From an uncultured Oceanospirillaceae bacterium (GTDB lineage Bacteria > Pseudomonadota > Gammaproteobacteria > Pseudomonadales > Balneatricaceae), in contig CAKZPE010000079.1 of NCBI GenBank assembly GCA_937138495.1, forward strand, positions 16,941 through 80,940: 64,000 nt of DNA, written 5' to 3'. The notes under the pieces are model-generated. The model worked only from the letters and a program-made list of their open reading frames with translations, had not been told where the DNA came from and ran no database searches. A program made the position numbers and the translations under genes. Below are positions 36,507 through 45,211 of this stretch, piece after piece (position 1 is the first letter of the stretch; the number at the start of each line of letters is the position of its first letter).

Positions 36507-37772
36507 ATGCTGCATACCAAAAGCCTTAAATCCTATATTCTGTTCTGGATTACCCTGCTGGCAATATGTATGTCTGCACTTCTCACCTATCAGAGTACGC
36601 AGTATTTTCTGGAAGGCTTTGACTCCGTGCAGGAATCACAAATGAAACAGGCAGCAAGGCTGCTGCCTCCGGGCAAAAGCTCAACCACCACGGATTTTGG
36701 TTATCACGTAACAGACAACTGGGAGAGTGTGCCTGACAACATCAGAAACATATTTCCCTCCCCCCCCGAAAAGCATCAGGAGCTCCAGGTTCATTTTGAA
36801 AACTGGTGGTATTTTGCCCCACCGGAAAAATCTTATTCCCTGCTGTCACTGGTAAATAAAGCGGGTGAGCTGCGCTACATTTCAAAAATTCTGAGCACCT
36901 CCAACCGCGAACACCCGGAAGAATACGAAGGGCTGGACCCTATGGTCGTCATTGCCTTATGGGGGCTGGGATCACTGGCTGTTTTTATCTTTGTTATTTA
37001 CAGGCTCTTACATAATCTTTCCCACCCGGTTCAGTCCCTCTATGAATGGGCAAAGCAACTGAATCTGAAAAGTAGCAATGATTCCCCACCGGATTTTCAG
37101 TATGACGAGCTGAACCAGCTTGCAGATATCATCCACGGCAGCATACAAAACGTAGGGGTCACTCTTGAACGGGAGAAAGAATTTCTGGGATTTGCGAGTC
37201 ACGAACTGCGCACCCCCATTGCGACCCTGCGAAGCAATGCTACGCTGCTGGATAAAATAAGTACCTCCCCCTCCCCAAAAGAACGTGAAGTCAGGGACCG
37301 TATACTTCGGGCCAGCCTAACAATGAAGGGCATTACTGAAACATTACTCTGGCTGAACAGAGACAGCCAGGAAGTACTTCCGACCACTGCAATTAATCTT
37401 GAGGACATTCTCAGACAGGTAGCCAGCGAGCTTGATTACCTGCTAAGCGGTAAAGAAGTGACTGTGACAATTCAGACCCAGCCTACCGTCATGCAATTGC
37501 CTGAAGCAGCTTTTCGTATTCTGATCACTAATATAATCCGCAACGCATTCCAGCATACAACCGGCGGGGTAATCAGGATCATTCAGGACGACAATACTAT
37601 CCGGGTCATTAATACCTTGCCTGCTCATCAGGACCAGAGCCAGACCGGATTCGGACTGGGGCTAAAACTGATCCGCAGAATAGTCAGCCGCTTCAGTTGG
37701 GAACTGACTGAGCAGGAAAAGGATTCCACAAAACAGATGACTGTCGTGTTCAGCCGGAATAAAGAACAATAA
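36507..37772 (+). CDS. Sensor histidine kinase
   Basis: A 421-residue kinase. An N-terminal membrane segment (about residues 9-30), a periplasmic domain (~30-145) and a second membrane segment (~148-170) precede a HisKA domain with the phospho-acceptor in FASHELRTPIATLRSN. The ATPase domain follows, with the N-box in ITNIIRNAFQHT and the GFGLGLKLIRRI G-box. A spacing of 15 bases after the response-regulator gene and AAGGG before the ATG support co-translation. The periplasmic cue is unknown. Confidence 0.92.
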   Translation: MLHTKSLKSYILFWITLLAICMSALLTYQSTQYFLEGFDSVQESQMKQAARLLPPGKSSTTTDFGYHVTDNWESVPDNIRNIFPSPPEKHQELQVHFENWWYFAPPEKSYSLLSLVNKAGELRYISKILSTSNREHPEEYEGLDPMVVIALWGLGSLAVFIFVIYRLLHNLSHPVQSLYEWAKQLNLKSSNDSPPDFQYDELNQLADIIHGSIQNVGVTLEREKEFLGFASHELRTPIATLRSNATLLDKISTSPSPKEREVRDRILRASLTMKGITETLLWLNRDSQEVLPTTAINLEDILRQVASELDYLLSGKEVTVTIQTQPTVMQLPEAAFRILITNIIRNAFQHTTGGVIRIIQDDNTIRVINTLPAHQDQSQTGFGLGLKLIRRIVSRFSWELTEQEKDSTKQMTVVFSRNKEQ

Positions 37773-37834
37773 TTGCTTTGCCTTACCCCGGCAGAGCATC
37801 TGTTACCGGTTTTTTTCGGCCTTTATTAGACATC

Positions 37835-37852
37835 TTAACGCCTTTTTAATGC
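37835..37852 (+). promoter_or_regulatory. Second copy of the PmrA/QseB-type direct-repeat box
   Basis: TTAACGCCTTTTTAATGC is identical at 17 of 18 positions to the element at 30049. It lies 56 bases before the cytochrome b561 start, almost the same distance as in the efflux operon. Confidence 0.65.
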
Positions 37853-37907
37853 TGCCCCACCCACACTCTCAGGCAGAACATTAAATCGATGGTATTGAGG
37901 TGAATCC

Positions 37908-38465
37908 ATGATCAATGACACAAAAACAAAACTGTCCACGACGACTGTGAGCTTACACTGGGTAACAGCCCTGCTGATGATCAGCATACTGGCGAGTGGT
38001 ATTTACATTACGAATACAGAAACCTTTGCGTTAATGCCCTGGCATAAATCACTGGGGGTACTTGTATGTGTATTCGCGGTTATTCGGATCCTGTGGCGTA
38101 TAAAACAGGGCTGGCCTGAGCACGTAGGTCGCTACTCTGTATCTGAGCAAATCCTGTCGAAAGCCATACACTGGATTTTGATTACAGGCACGGTATTGAT
38201 GCCGGTCAGTGGCTTTATGATGTCTGCAATGGGTGGATACGGAGTGGCAGCTTTTGGCGTGGAATTGTTCCCCGCAAACACAGGCGCAAACGGCCCATAC
38301 GATTTTGTCGCGATCAATGAAGGCGTGGCTGATGTTATGAGCACTGTACACAGCTTCACCGGCAATCTGCTTTTGGCAGCAATTGCCCTGCATGCGGCCG
38401 GTGCGTTAAAGCATCACGTCATAGATAAAGATGCAACAATACGCCGGATGCTTGGTTTCGGATAA
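37908..38465 (+). CDS. Cytochrome b561 family protein
   Basis: A 185-residue membrane protein with four hydrophobic segments and heme-ligand histidines in SLHWVTALL, MPWHKSLGVL, STVHSFTGN and IALHAAGALKHH. Bacterial members transfer electrons from quinol or oxidise superoxide at the membrane. It is probably regulated together with the efflux operon through the shared upstream box. AGGTG precedes the ATG. A bidirectional terminator follows. Confidence 0.9.
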   Translation: MINDTKTKLSTTTVSLHWVTALLMISILASGIYITNTETFALMPWHKSLGVLVCVFAVIRILWRIKQGWPEHVGRYSVSEQILSKAIHWILITGTVLMPVSGFMMSAMGGYGVAAFGVELFPANTGANGPYDFVAINEGVADVMSTVHSFTGNLLLAAIALHAAGALKHHVIDKDATIRRMLGFG

Positions 38466-38500
38466 AAACCGGAAAGGGTAAAGGATAAATTTCGCCCACA

Positions 38501-38553
38501 AAAAAGAGAAAGCCACCTGACCGTTACACGGCTGATGCACTTTCTCTTTTTTT
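38501..38553. terminator. Bidirectional terminator
   Basis: AAAAAGAGAAAG (38501-38512) and CTTTCTCTTTTT (38540-38551), with T-rich ends on both strands, between the convergent cytochrome b561 and lipoprotein genes. The loop is 27 bases. Confidence 0.8.
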
Positions 38554-38574
38554 CGGCCACGTTAGCGCAGCGGC

Positions 38575-39165
38575 TCAGAAACTGAAGGTAGGCGGCTCTT
38601 CATCCGTTTTGGTGAACGAACGCAGGCGATCATTCTTCTTAATCACCTGTGCGATCATCAGTTTACAGTTTTGAGCAAAACTGACACCGGCATCTTTACT
38701 GGTCACTGCCAGCACATCTTTCAGGTGCTCTGTGGTATAGGTATTTGCAATGCCTTTTCCGTGCTCATAATAACTCTTAAACGGTGATTCCTGATTGCCC
38801 AGATATAGCTGATCCTGAGCAGCAGACCACTGATTCAGCTCGCTTCTTTCGTAATCAGAAACCGGACACACTTCGTGCAGGCGGGCATTGATCACCGCCA
38901 GCCGTCCGGCCAGAATCGCATTGCTTTGCTCTGCTTTAAGCGGGTCATCCTCGTTCAGGGAAGAGGCCGAAGGCTTAGTGACAGATGCAACTGCCGGTTT
39001 CTTAGGCGACACTTTAACCGGCGTTTTTTCAACTGACGCTGCCGCCGTCTGTGAAGGTGTATCTGAAGACTCTGCCTGAGATGACCCCTCAGGCTTTAAC
39101 AGAGACTGTAACTGGCAACCCGACACCCCAATCGTAGCAACCAACAAAAGAACTCTTTTGAACAT
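38575..39165 (-). CDS. Predicted lipoprotein
   Basis: A 196-residue protein with the signal MFKRVLLLVATIGVSGC (lipobox VSGC). A Ser/Ala/Pro/Lys-rich linker (about residues 25-70) precedes a helical C-terminal domain with two cysteines (HEVCPVSDYERSELNQWS and FAQNCKLMIAQVIKK). The layout suggests an outer-membrane-anchored periplasmic protein with a disulfide. I do not recognise the family. It has its own terminator shared with cytochrome b561. Confidence 0.75.
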   Translation of the reverse strand: MFKRVLLLVATIGVSGCQLQSLLKPEGSSQAESSDTPSQTAAASVEKTPVKVSPKKPAVASVTKPSASSLNEDDPLKAEQSNAILAGRLAVINARLHEVCPVSDYERSELNQWSAAQDQLYLGNQESPFKSYYEHGKGIANTYTTEHLKDVLAVTSKDAGVSFAQNCKLMIAQVIKKNDRLRSFTKTDEEPPTFSF

Positions 39166-39271
39166 ATCAATCCGTTAACTCTGTATTTTTACAACTTTTT
39201 ATAACCCGGGAATGATACACATCTACTATTCCAGAATCCAAAAATGCAGCATATTTTTTCTGTCAAAAACG

Positions 39272-39318
39272 CAAAAACGGCGCGAAAACTGCAGTTCAGT
39301 CGCGCCGTTCTCTTTTTC
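39272..39318. terminator. Terminator between NhaC-type and lipoprotein genes
   Basis: AACGGCGCGA (39276-39285) and TCGCGCCGTT (39300-39309) form a perfect 10-bp stem. A-run and T-run flank it, so it may work in both directions; it terminates the minus-strand antiporter gene. Confidence 0.8.
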
Positions 39319-39346
39319 GCCTGCTCAGTCGCAGGTGATAACCATT

Positions 39347-40654
39347 CTAACGGCTGTATCCCGGCTTTGCGATGATAACCGAGATAACCGCTGCCAGCCC
39401 CAAAAACCAGCAGTATTGTACCGAAGTGACTAACTCAAGCGGCGAAACCTTAGCCACAGAAGAAGCCAGTAAAATCTGAGCCCCCCAGGGAATAATGCCC
39501 TGCACCACACAGGAAAATATATCCATCAGACTTGCTGCCCGCTTAGCATTCACGCCATAGCGCTGAGCAATATCTCTGGCCAGTGAACCGGCAATCACAA
39601 TGGATACCGTATTGTTCGCCGTACAGAGGTTCACGGCAGCCACACTGGCAGCAATACTGAACTCACCCATGCGGCGGTTATCTTCACGGGCATTTCGCTG
39701 ACTGAGGCGCTCGATAATGTGTGCAATAAAATGCAGACCACCCTGCTGTTTAATCAGCGCACCCAACCCACCAATCAGCATAGACAGGATCATTATTTCC
39801 TGCGTACCGGTATAGCCCGCATAAATTTGCTTCGATAACAGAGCAACACTGTAATCCGGTACACTCATAAAACCGACACCGCCCGCCAGTAAAATCCCGG
39901 TCAACAGCACCAGCATCACATTCACCCCCAGCACAGCCAGTACCAGCACGACCAGATACGGCAATACTTTGATGAAATCATATCCCTGCGGTACCACATC
40001 ACCCGGGTTACTCTGGTAAGCCAGAAGCAGCACTGCCACAAAAGCTGCCGGTAAAGCGATCATCAGGTTCAGGCGAAATTTATCCCGCATTTCACAGCCC
40101 TGTGTACGGGTGGCAGCAATGGTGGTGTCAGAGATAATCGACAGGTTATCGCCAAACATGGCCCCGCCCACTACAGCACCGGTAGTCAGTAACAACGGCA
40201 GTTCACTGGACTCAGATAACCCCACAGCAACAGGTGCCACCGCCGCAATGGTTCCCATGGATGTTCCCATAGAGGTTGCTATAAACGCAGCAATCAAAAA
40301 GATCCCCGGCAGCAACAGCCACTCAGGCAGCATGCTCAGGCCAAGATTAACCGTCGCATCCACTCCACCAACGGCCTTAACAACGGATGCAAAAGCACCG
40401 GCCAGCAAAAATACCAGCACCATGGTAATGATGGTGGAATCGCCAATGCCTTTAATAAAGGATTCCAGCCGGTTGTTCAGTGAACCGGACGCGAAACACA
40501 GTGACAGTACGATCGCGGGTATAATCGCGACCGGTGCAGAAATCTGATAGAAGGCGAATTCAACACCCTGAACCTGATAGTAAAGTCCGCTGCCGATAAA
40601 CAGCGCAAGAAACAGCGCTAACGGAAGCAGCGCCAGTGGATTGGAGGTTTGCAT
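39347..40654 (-). CDS. NhaC-family Na+/H+ antiporter
   Basis: A 435-residue inner-membrane protein with about eleven hydrophobic segments. The region SMGTSMGTIAAVAPVAVGLSESS and FGDNLSIISDTTIAATRTQGCEM matches the NhaC signature (DNLSxISDTT). CTANNTVSIVIAG and GIIPWGAQILLA are also typical. Members exchange Na+ for H+ or exchange substrates such as malate and lactate (MleN), so the exact couple is uncertain. AGGATTAC precedes the ATG. Confidence 0.88.
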   Translation of the reverse strand: MQTSNPLALLPLALFLALFIGSGLYYQVQGVEFAFYQISAPVAIIPAIVLSLCFASGSLNNRLESFIKGIGDSTIITMVLVFLLAGAFASVVKAVGGVDATVNLGLSMLPEWLLLPGIFLIAAFIATSMGTSMGTIAAVAPVAVGLSESSELPLLLTTGAVVGGAMFGDNLSIISDTTIAATRTQGCEMRDKFRLNLMIALPAAFVAVLLLAYQSNPGDVVPQGYDFIKVLPYLVVLVLAVLGVNVMLVLLTGILLAGGVGFMSVPDYSVALLSKQIYAGYTGTQEIMILSMLIGGLGALIKQQGGLHFIAHIIERLSQRNAREDNRRMGEFSIAASVAAVNLCTANNTVSIVIAGSLARDIAQRYGVNAKRAASLMDIFSCVVQGIIPWGAQILLASSVAKVSPLELVTSVQYCWFLGLAAVISVIIAKPGYSR

Positions 40655-41087
40655 AAAAATAGTAATCCTGAAACGAGAAATCTGTGGGTAACAGTTAACT
40701 CAGCCCTGCGCACAGGATCTCTGAACACGGGGCCTGAAGTCCGGCAACGATACTCTCGCAAAGGTATAAACAAAAGACTTTTTATTTCTTTTTAGAATTA
40801 AAAAATTATAAATAATATCTGTGAGTTATATAAAAACGTACTTCTATAAACCGTTCAGCGAGCAGAGCACGTCTCTGTGCCAGCATACTTTTAAAGTCCA
40901 TATTCAAACCACATCAGACATCCGGTCATGCTTAACAAGTGCAGGGTTTAAGAGCAGCCTGATCCAACCGGATTTTTCACTGCACCGGTACAGATACCCA
41001 AATTGGGGATGCCATAATCACACCACTGAAAACCTCAGCTATCTTTGTGTCTGTGGCAAGTTTTATCAACAAAACAGGGATCTGCCC
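40655..41087. other. Intergenic region upstream of a small conserved-type gene
   Basis: AT-rich (notably 40765-40835). A frame with a GTG at 40821 runs into the next gene, but its residues look non-coding (many Cys, His and Ser) and it lacks a ribosome-binding site, so I leave it out. No RNA or terminator was seen. Confidence 0.5.
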
Positions 41088-41345
41088 ATGGTCAAAGCTC
41101 ATCACAAAGGATTTCTTATATACGCGGCACCGGAAGAATTGTCAGACGGTGGCAAATGGAGTGTAAGAGTACTGATTCAGCGCAATATGAAAACAGCAAC
41201 GGTCTCGAAGCAGCAGTATTTTAAAAGTAAAAACATCTGTGACAGCAGAGAAGAAGCTGAAGCGCACAGTATTTTCTATGCCCTGCGGGTCATAGACGGA
41301 AAAATTCCCGGCCAGAACACCAACCGACTGTTCTCCATGGTGTAG
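41088..41345 (+). CDS. Small hypothetical protein
   Basis: An 85-residue protein beginning MVKAHHKGFLIYAAPEELSDGGKWSVRVLIQRN, a beta-rich fold like small single-domain proteins seen in many gammaproteobacteria (K/HGF.I...P..L.DGrW...V.I). A C-terminal helix (SREEAEAHSIFYALRVIDGKI) follows. I chose ATG 41088 because AGGGA lies seven bases upstream. Function unknown. Confidence 0.7.
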   Translation: MVKAHHKGFLIYAAPEELSDGGKWSVRVLIQRNMKTATVSKQQYFKSKNICDSREEAEAHSIFYALRVIDGKIPGQNTNRLFSMV

Positions 41346-41588
41346 CAAACCGGTTACCCACTCACCTGAAAATAAAGCATCGCCATAATAAATTATTGAC
41401 GAATACAGGAATGACTTTCGTCATTCTTTAATCAAATATAAATTAATAATATTCAGTTATTATTCATAAATATTAACAATTATTTTTAGTTTCTGTATAC
41501 CGTTTGATTTGCCGGTTATTTTTTGTTCTGATTATTGTCACTGATAATAATACTGTTTTTTACACCCTGACAGTACTGAGTATAAAAA

Positions 41589-42635
41589 ATGGCTGTTGTA
41601 AATCTTATTAACCAATTCAGGACAGAGTTTAAAAACCGTTCTGAACAGGAAATAGTTCTGCTTTCCTGCAGTGCTCTGGGGATCCTGTATATCCCCCCGT
41701 TTATCATTTACCGCCTCATCGCTGAAGACTGGACTGTGGCAGTCATCGACAGCCTCGTACTGGTAATCATGCTGGCCTTCTTCAGGCTTAACTATGTCAG
41801 AGGCAACGTTCTGACAGCACGCCTGGCCATGTCAGTATTCCTGATGATCGCCTGTGTGGCGGTCGTACACATTAAAGGCATCTCATCTATTTTCTGGTAC
41901 TTCCCTGCAGTCGTTGTCGTCTACTATTTAATGCCACCTGCATATGCAGTATTCATCAGTTTAACCTCGGCTATAACCTTATCCTTTATATTATTCCCGC
42001 AGATAGAAACCATTGTCTTTGCATCCATTCTTGTTCCCTGCGTACTGATGAATCTGATTTTATACATCACATTCAATTCATACCGGAAAATAGAAAAACA
42101 ACTGACAAAGCTGGTCACCCTGGATGCTTTAACCGGAGCCGGAAACCGCCGCTCACTGACCCAGGCGCTATCGAATATCGTCATGAGCCAGCGAAGAAGC
42201 TTCAGCCCCATTTCGCTGGTTATATTTGATCTGGATAATTTTAAAAACATCAATGATCAGCACGGCCACCTCACCGGGGATGACGTCCTGATACGGCTGG
42301 CCAAAGTAATCGGTCTGAACATCCGGGCCGCCGACTCCCTGTTCCGGTACGGCGGTGAAGAGTTTGTCATCCTGTTGCCGGATGCAAACGCTGATGAGGC
42401 ATTCGCCGCCTGCGAGAATCTCCGGCAGCTGACCGAAAGCTATCACTTCCCTTCTGACATTCAGGTAACTGTTTCAATGGGGATTGCACAGCAAGCCCGG
42501 GGAGAGTCCGCCGCTCAGTGGCTGGAACGTGCTGACGCCGCTCTGTATGAGGCAAAACAAAGCGGTCGCAACCGGGTGATTCTGTCACATCTGCCCGTAA
42601 ACGCTGACAATCCATCCGCAGACAACGCCCTCTGA
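41589..42635 (+). CDS. Membrane diguanylate cyclase with I-site
   Basis: A 348-residue protein with five or six N-terminal membrane segments (about residues 20-165) and a GGDEF domain: TLDALTGAGNRRSLTQ, VIFDLDNFKNINDQHGH and RYGGEEF. The I-site RAAD precedes the active site at the correct distance, so product inhibition is expected, in contrast to the cyclases at 1459 and 17238. The membrane part resembles MASE-type sensors, but I cannot name the subtype. The upstream 240 bases are very AT-rich. Confidence 0.92.
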   Translation: MAVVNLINQFRTEFKNRSEQEIVLLSCSALGILYIPPFIIYRLIAEDWTVAVIDSLVLVIMLAFFRLNYVRGNVLTARLAMSVFLMIACVAVVHIKGISSIFWYFPAVVVVYYLMPPAYAVFISLTSAITLSFILFPQIETIVFASILVPCVLMNLILYITFNSYRKIEKQLTKLVTLDALTGAGNRRSLTQALSNIVMSQRRSFSPISLVIFDLDNFKNINDQHGHLTGDDVLIRLAKVIGLNIRAADSLFRYGGEEFVILLPDANADEAFAACENLRQLTESYHFPSDIQVTVSMGIAQQARGESAAQWLERADAALYEAKQSGRNRVILSHLPVNADNPSADNAL

Positions 42636-42709
42636 ACCATCAGCCATTCACAGCCTCCGGGTGTAATAATCAGCACAGAATTGCTTTACCTCCGGAGGAA
42701 ACGCGCCCA

Positions 42710-43084
42710 TTACGATCCGACACAATGCCCCGGCACTGCAACTTTTTTAAACAGGTGAGACGAGGCGATTGCACTGTCAGGGTACTGATTAATCCGGCTT
42801 TGGAACTCAGGGTGCATAAATGCATCTCTGAACGCTTCAACACTTTCCCAAACCGCATAGTTAATGAACGTTGAACTCCCTGCGATGCCTTTGTGCATTT
42901 GAGTGGATATATAGCCGGGCTGCACTTTCATAAAATCAGCATCGTGCGACCAGGCCACAATCAGTGCATCTTCATCCTTGCTATCCACTGTAAAAACATT
43001 CATAAGCACCACGGGGCCTTCTGCGTCTGACCCCATCTGATCAGCGAGAGATACCACTGCGTCCAGATCTTTGAAATTTGCCAT
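42710..43084 (-). CDS. Antibiotic-biosynthesis-monooxygenase-like (ABM) domain protein
   Basis: A 124-residue dimeric alpha/beta-barrel type protein. VVLMNVFTVDSKDEDALIVAWSHDADFMKVQPGYISTQMHK, followed by FINYAVWESVEAFRDAF, is the ABM/quinol-monooxygenase pattern. Members act on small quinones or heme, or have no enzymatic role. It is the last gene of a minus-strand trio with a four-helix membrane protein and a cytochrome c. AAGGAG precedes the ATG. Confidence 0.85.
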   Translation of the reverse strand: MANFKDLDAVVSLADQMGSDAEGPVVLMNVFTVDSKDEDALIVAWSHDADFMKVQPGYISTQMHKGIAGSSTFINYAVWESVEAFRDAFMHPEFQSRINQYPDSAIASSHLFKKVAVPGHCVGS

Positions 43085-43113
43085 AGATTACTCCTTCTAT
43101 TTGCAGTAACGGA

Positions 43114-43569
43114 TTAAGACTGATGACGGCTTCGTGCTCTCACAAGCCTGAAACCATCCCTTATATTCAGAAACATTAAACTCAGGTTGATAAATCCGGC
43201 CAGTAACTCAATGCCCTGGACGGTATAAAATACGGTATCCAGCTGCCCTTCAGAGGCCAGATAATTCAGATAAACAGCTGACGGCAACAGCACAAACAGA
43301 CCGTTTACAGCAATAAACGGCATACGTTTCTTCTTACTGCCAATCACCCCGCCCTTTACACCCGGTACCATCATGTTACCCGTAGCCCCTGCGGCAATGA
43401 TGCAGGGAATTAAGACCCACATCCCGGAAACGATATAGTTCTTAACAGCAGCAATCTGAGCCGGGTCACCCTGCAACTCCACAAATACTGTGCTGCTAAA
43501 AAATGAAAATATAATCAGAAAGGCAATTACGCCTGCGGCCCGGTGGACATAACTCATCACTTTTTTCAT
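43114..43569 (-). CDS. Small four-helix membrane protein
   Basis: A 151-residue inner-membrane protein with about four hydrophobic segments: GVIAFLIIFSFFSSTVFVEL, MWVLIPCIIAAGATG, PFIAVNGLFVLLPSAVYLNYLA and GIELLAGFINLSLMFLNI. A His in MSYVHRAAG and one in the tail are the only histidines, so heme binding is possible but unproven. The start ATG 43569 has AGGAG upstream; the upstream extension overlaps the cytochrome gene. Function not recognised; probably a redox partner in this locus. Confidence 0.75.
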   Translation of the reverse strand: MKKVMSYVHRAAGVIAFLIIFSFFSSTVFVELQGDPAQIAAVKNYIVSGMWVLIPCIIAAGATGNMMVPGVKGGVIGSKKKRMPFIAVNGLFVLLPSAVYLNYLASEGQLDTVFYTVQGIELLAGFINLSLMFLNIRDGFRLVRARSRHQS

Positions 43570-43583
43570 CTGAATACTCCTGC

Positions 43584-44006
43584 TTACCAAAGTGAACGGT
43601 ATTTCATATGGCATGACCGGCATGAACTGTCCGCAGCTTCAAAAGCACTTTTAGCCAGTCCGAAGTTGCTGTCCGATGCTGCCTGATAGGCATCCTGATA
43701 GGCGGTTTCAAGGGCCGTCAGTCTGGATGAAAAATCTGTCCAGTTGTCCCAAACCTTTTCACGGCTTCGCCCTTCTCCTCTGGAATCCTCCGGAAAAAGG
43801 GTTTTCAGCGTCTCTACCTTCAAAAACAATTCTTTCGCCTGTTCGGCACTTTCAGCCATATTCCGGCGGTTAATCATCTTTTCAAGCATTTCTGCTCCAT
43901 CCTCTACCTGCTCAAATAAAGCCTGCCGCGCGTCTGTAGCGGACTGCTCTGCCCGAACAGCTAACGCGACAACCATCAGGGCAAGCGTTAGTGCGATTCT
44001 GTTCAT
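43584..44006 (-). CDS. Class II cytochrome c (c'/c556-like)
   Basis: A 140-residue periplasmic heme protein with signal peptide MNRIALTLALMVVALAVRA. A four-helix body follows, with the heme motif CRSCH close to the C-terminus, as in cytochromes c' and c556. c'-type members bind NO; c556 types carry electrons. It is the first gene of the minus-strand trio and lies divergent to the cytochrome b561-like gene and MarR gene across a region with a clear inverted repeat. Confidence 0.88.
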   Translation of the reverse strand: MNRIALTLALMVVALAVRAEQSATDARQALFEQVEDGAEMLEKMINRRNMAESAEQAKELFLKVETLKTLFPEDSRGEGRSREKVWDNWTDFSSRLTALETAYQDAYQAASDSNFGLAKSAFEAADSSCRSCHMKYRSLW

Positions 44007-44062
44007 ATCTAATATTCCTGCGCTTGTGATTTTGATGGCAAGATATCATGCAAATACAATTG

Positions 44063-44089
44063 TTGCAAATGCTACAATAGCATTTACAA
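44063..44089. promoter_or_regulatory. Putative MarR-family operator in divergent promoter
   Basis: Two 12-bp arms, left TTGCAAATGCTA and right TAGCATTTACAA, are inverted repeats around CAA with one mismatch. An outer pair ATGCAAATA (44048-44056) and TATTTGCAT (44090-44098) flanks it. It sits between the divergent cytochrome c and b561-like genes, and the MarR protein encoded at 44762 is the natural candidate. Confidence 0.7.
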
Positions 44090-44118
44090 TATTTGCATTG
44101 AATTAATGAGGCATTAAA

Positions 44119-44751
44119 ATGATCATCAAATGGGATCTTCCCACCAGGCTTTATCACTGGATTCAGGCATTGCTGACTACCCTGTTACTGATCTCAGGGT
44201 ACAACGGTGACGGATCAGTAATTATTCATCAGGCATCAGGCCTGTTGGTCCTGCTTTTACTTGTATGGCGCGTGATATGGGGATTTGCAGGCAGTCAGAC
44301 GGCCCGTTTTGCAGATTTTTTAACCCGCCCGCGGCAGATCATCCGCTACTTTCTGGGGAAATCCGTAAAATTCACCGGGCATAATCCTGCAGGCGGCCTG
44401 ATGGCAGTCCTGATGATCAGCCTGCTTTTACTTCAGGCAACGTCTGGTCTGCTGACATCAGAATTTTCAGACAGTGTCAGTCTCTTAGGCAGAGACATAA
44501 CAGGATGGCTGGAAGAATTTCACAACGTAACCGCTGTGGCGCTGACAGGGCTGGTGGCATTGCACCTTACTGCAATCATTATTTACAAACATAAAGGTCA
44601 GCCACTGATCAGGGCCATGCTAAACGGATATGCAGACAGCACTGGCCCGCAGCCATTTTTGAAAAGTAATCGCCGGGCGGCATTCGTATTACTGATCAGT
44701 GCTGTATTATTGGTATCTCTGATTGCAGCGCTGATTTTGTTAACCTATTGA
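44119..44751 (+). CDS. Cytochrome b561-like membrane protein
   Basis: A 210-residue protein with five hydrophobic segments. Histidines in TRLYHWIQALL, VIIHQASGLL, LEEFHNVTAV and LVALHLTAI are spaced like the four heme ligands of di-heme b561 / Ni-Fe hydrogenase cytochrome b-like proteins. A fifth C-terminal segment is extra. It likely passes electrons between quinol and the periplasmic cytochrome c encoded divergently. The MarR gene follows after ten bases. Confidence 0.88.
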   Translation: MIIKWDLPTRLYHWIQALLTTLLLISGYNGDGSVIIHQASGLLVLLLLVWRVIWGFAGSQTARFADFLTRPRQIIRYFLGKSVKFTGHNPAGGLMAVLMISLLLLQATSGLLTSEFSDSVSLLGRDITGWLEEFHNVTAVALTGLVALHLTAIIIYKHKGQPLIRAMLNGYADSTGPQPFLKSNRRAAFVLLISAVLLVSLIAALILLTY

Positions 44752-44761
44752 GAACCACCAG

Positions 44762-45211
44762 ATGACATCCACCCAAAGCGAAAACTCTCTTCCACGACAC
44801 ACCAGCTTTGGCTGGTTAATTGCGGTACTCGGCGGTCAGTTAGCAGCAGAACTTGATGGAAAGCTAAAAGAAATAGGCCTGAATATTACGCTTTGGCCAA
44901 CGCTGTTTGCCCTGTGGGAAGAAGAAGGTCTCACTCAGGCCGAACTTGCAGCCCGCTGCCAGACAGCCCACTACACAACCACCCGGGTACTGGACACACT
45001 TGAAAAACTGGAGTTGGTTGAAAGGCGCAAGCACCCGACCAGCCGGCGGGCTTATCAGATTTTTCTGACGCCCAAAGGCCGTGAACTGGAAGCAGAAGGC
45101 ATTGCACTGGCCAGGGCATGTAACCGGGAATTTCTCTCGCCTCTCAATGATGAAGAGAGTGAAGTGCTTCATGATCTGATCAGCAGAATCATTCACGCCA
45201 GATCTTCCTGA
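44762..45211 (+). CDS. MarR-family transcriptional regulator
   Basis: A 149-residue winged-helix regulator. The DNA-binding part is LTQAELAARCQTAHYTTTRVLDTLEKLELVERRKHPTSRRAYQIFLTPKGREL. Amphipathic helices at both ends form the dimer interface. Such proteins usually repress the locus they belong to and are released by phenolic, oxidant or similar ligands. It is in an operon with the b561-like gene, next to a strong inverted repeat at 44063. Confidence 0.92.
   Translation: MTSTQSENSLPRHTSFGWLIAVLGGQLAAELDGKLKEIGLNITLWPTLFALWEEEGLTQAELAARCQTAHYTTTRVLDTLEKLELVERRKHPTSRRAYQIFLTPKGRELEAEGIALARACNREFLSPLNDEESEVLHDLISRIIHARSS

Noticed and set aside
40821..41087. N-terminal extension (GTG at 40821) of the small protein gene
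   Set aside because: No ribosome-binding site, atypical Cys/His/Ser-rich residues and a good site for the later ATG at 41088.
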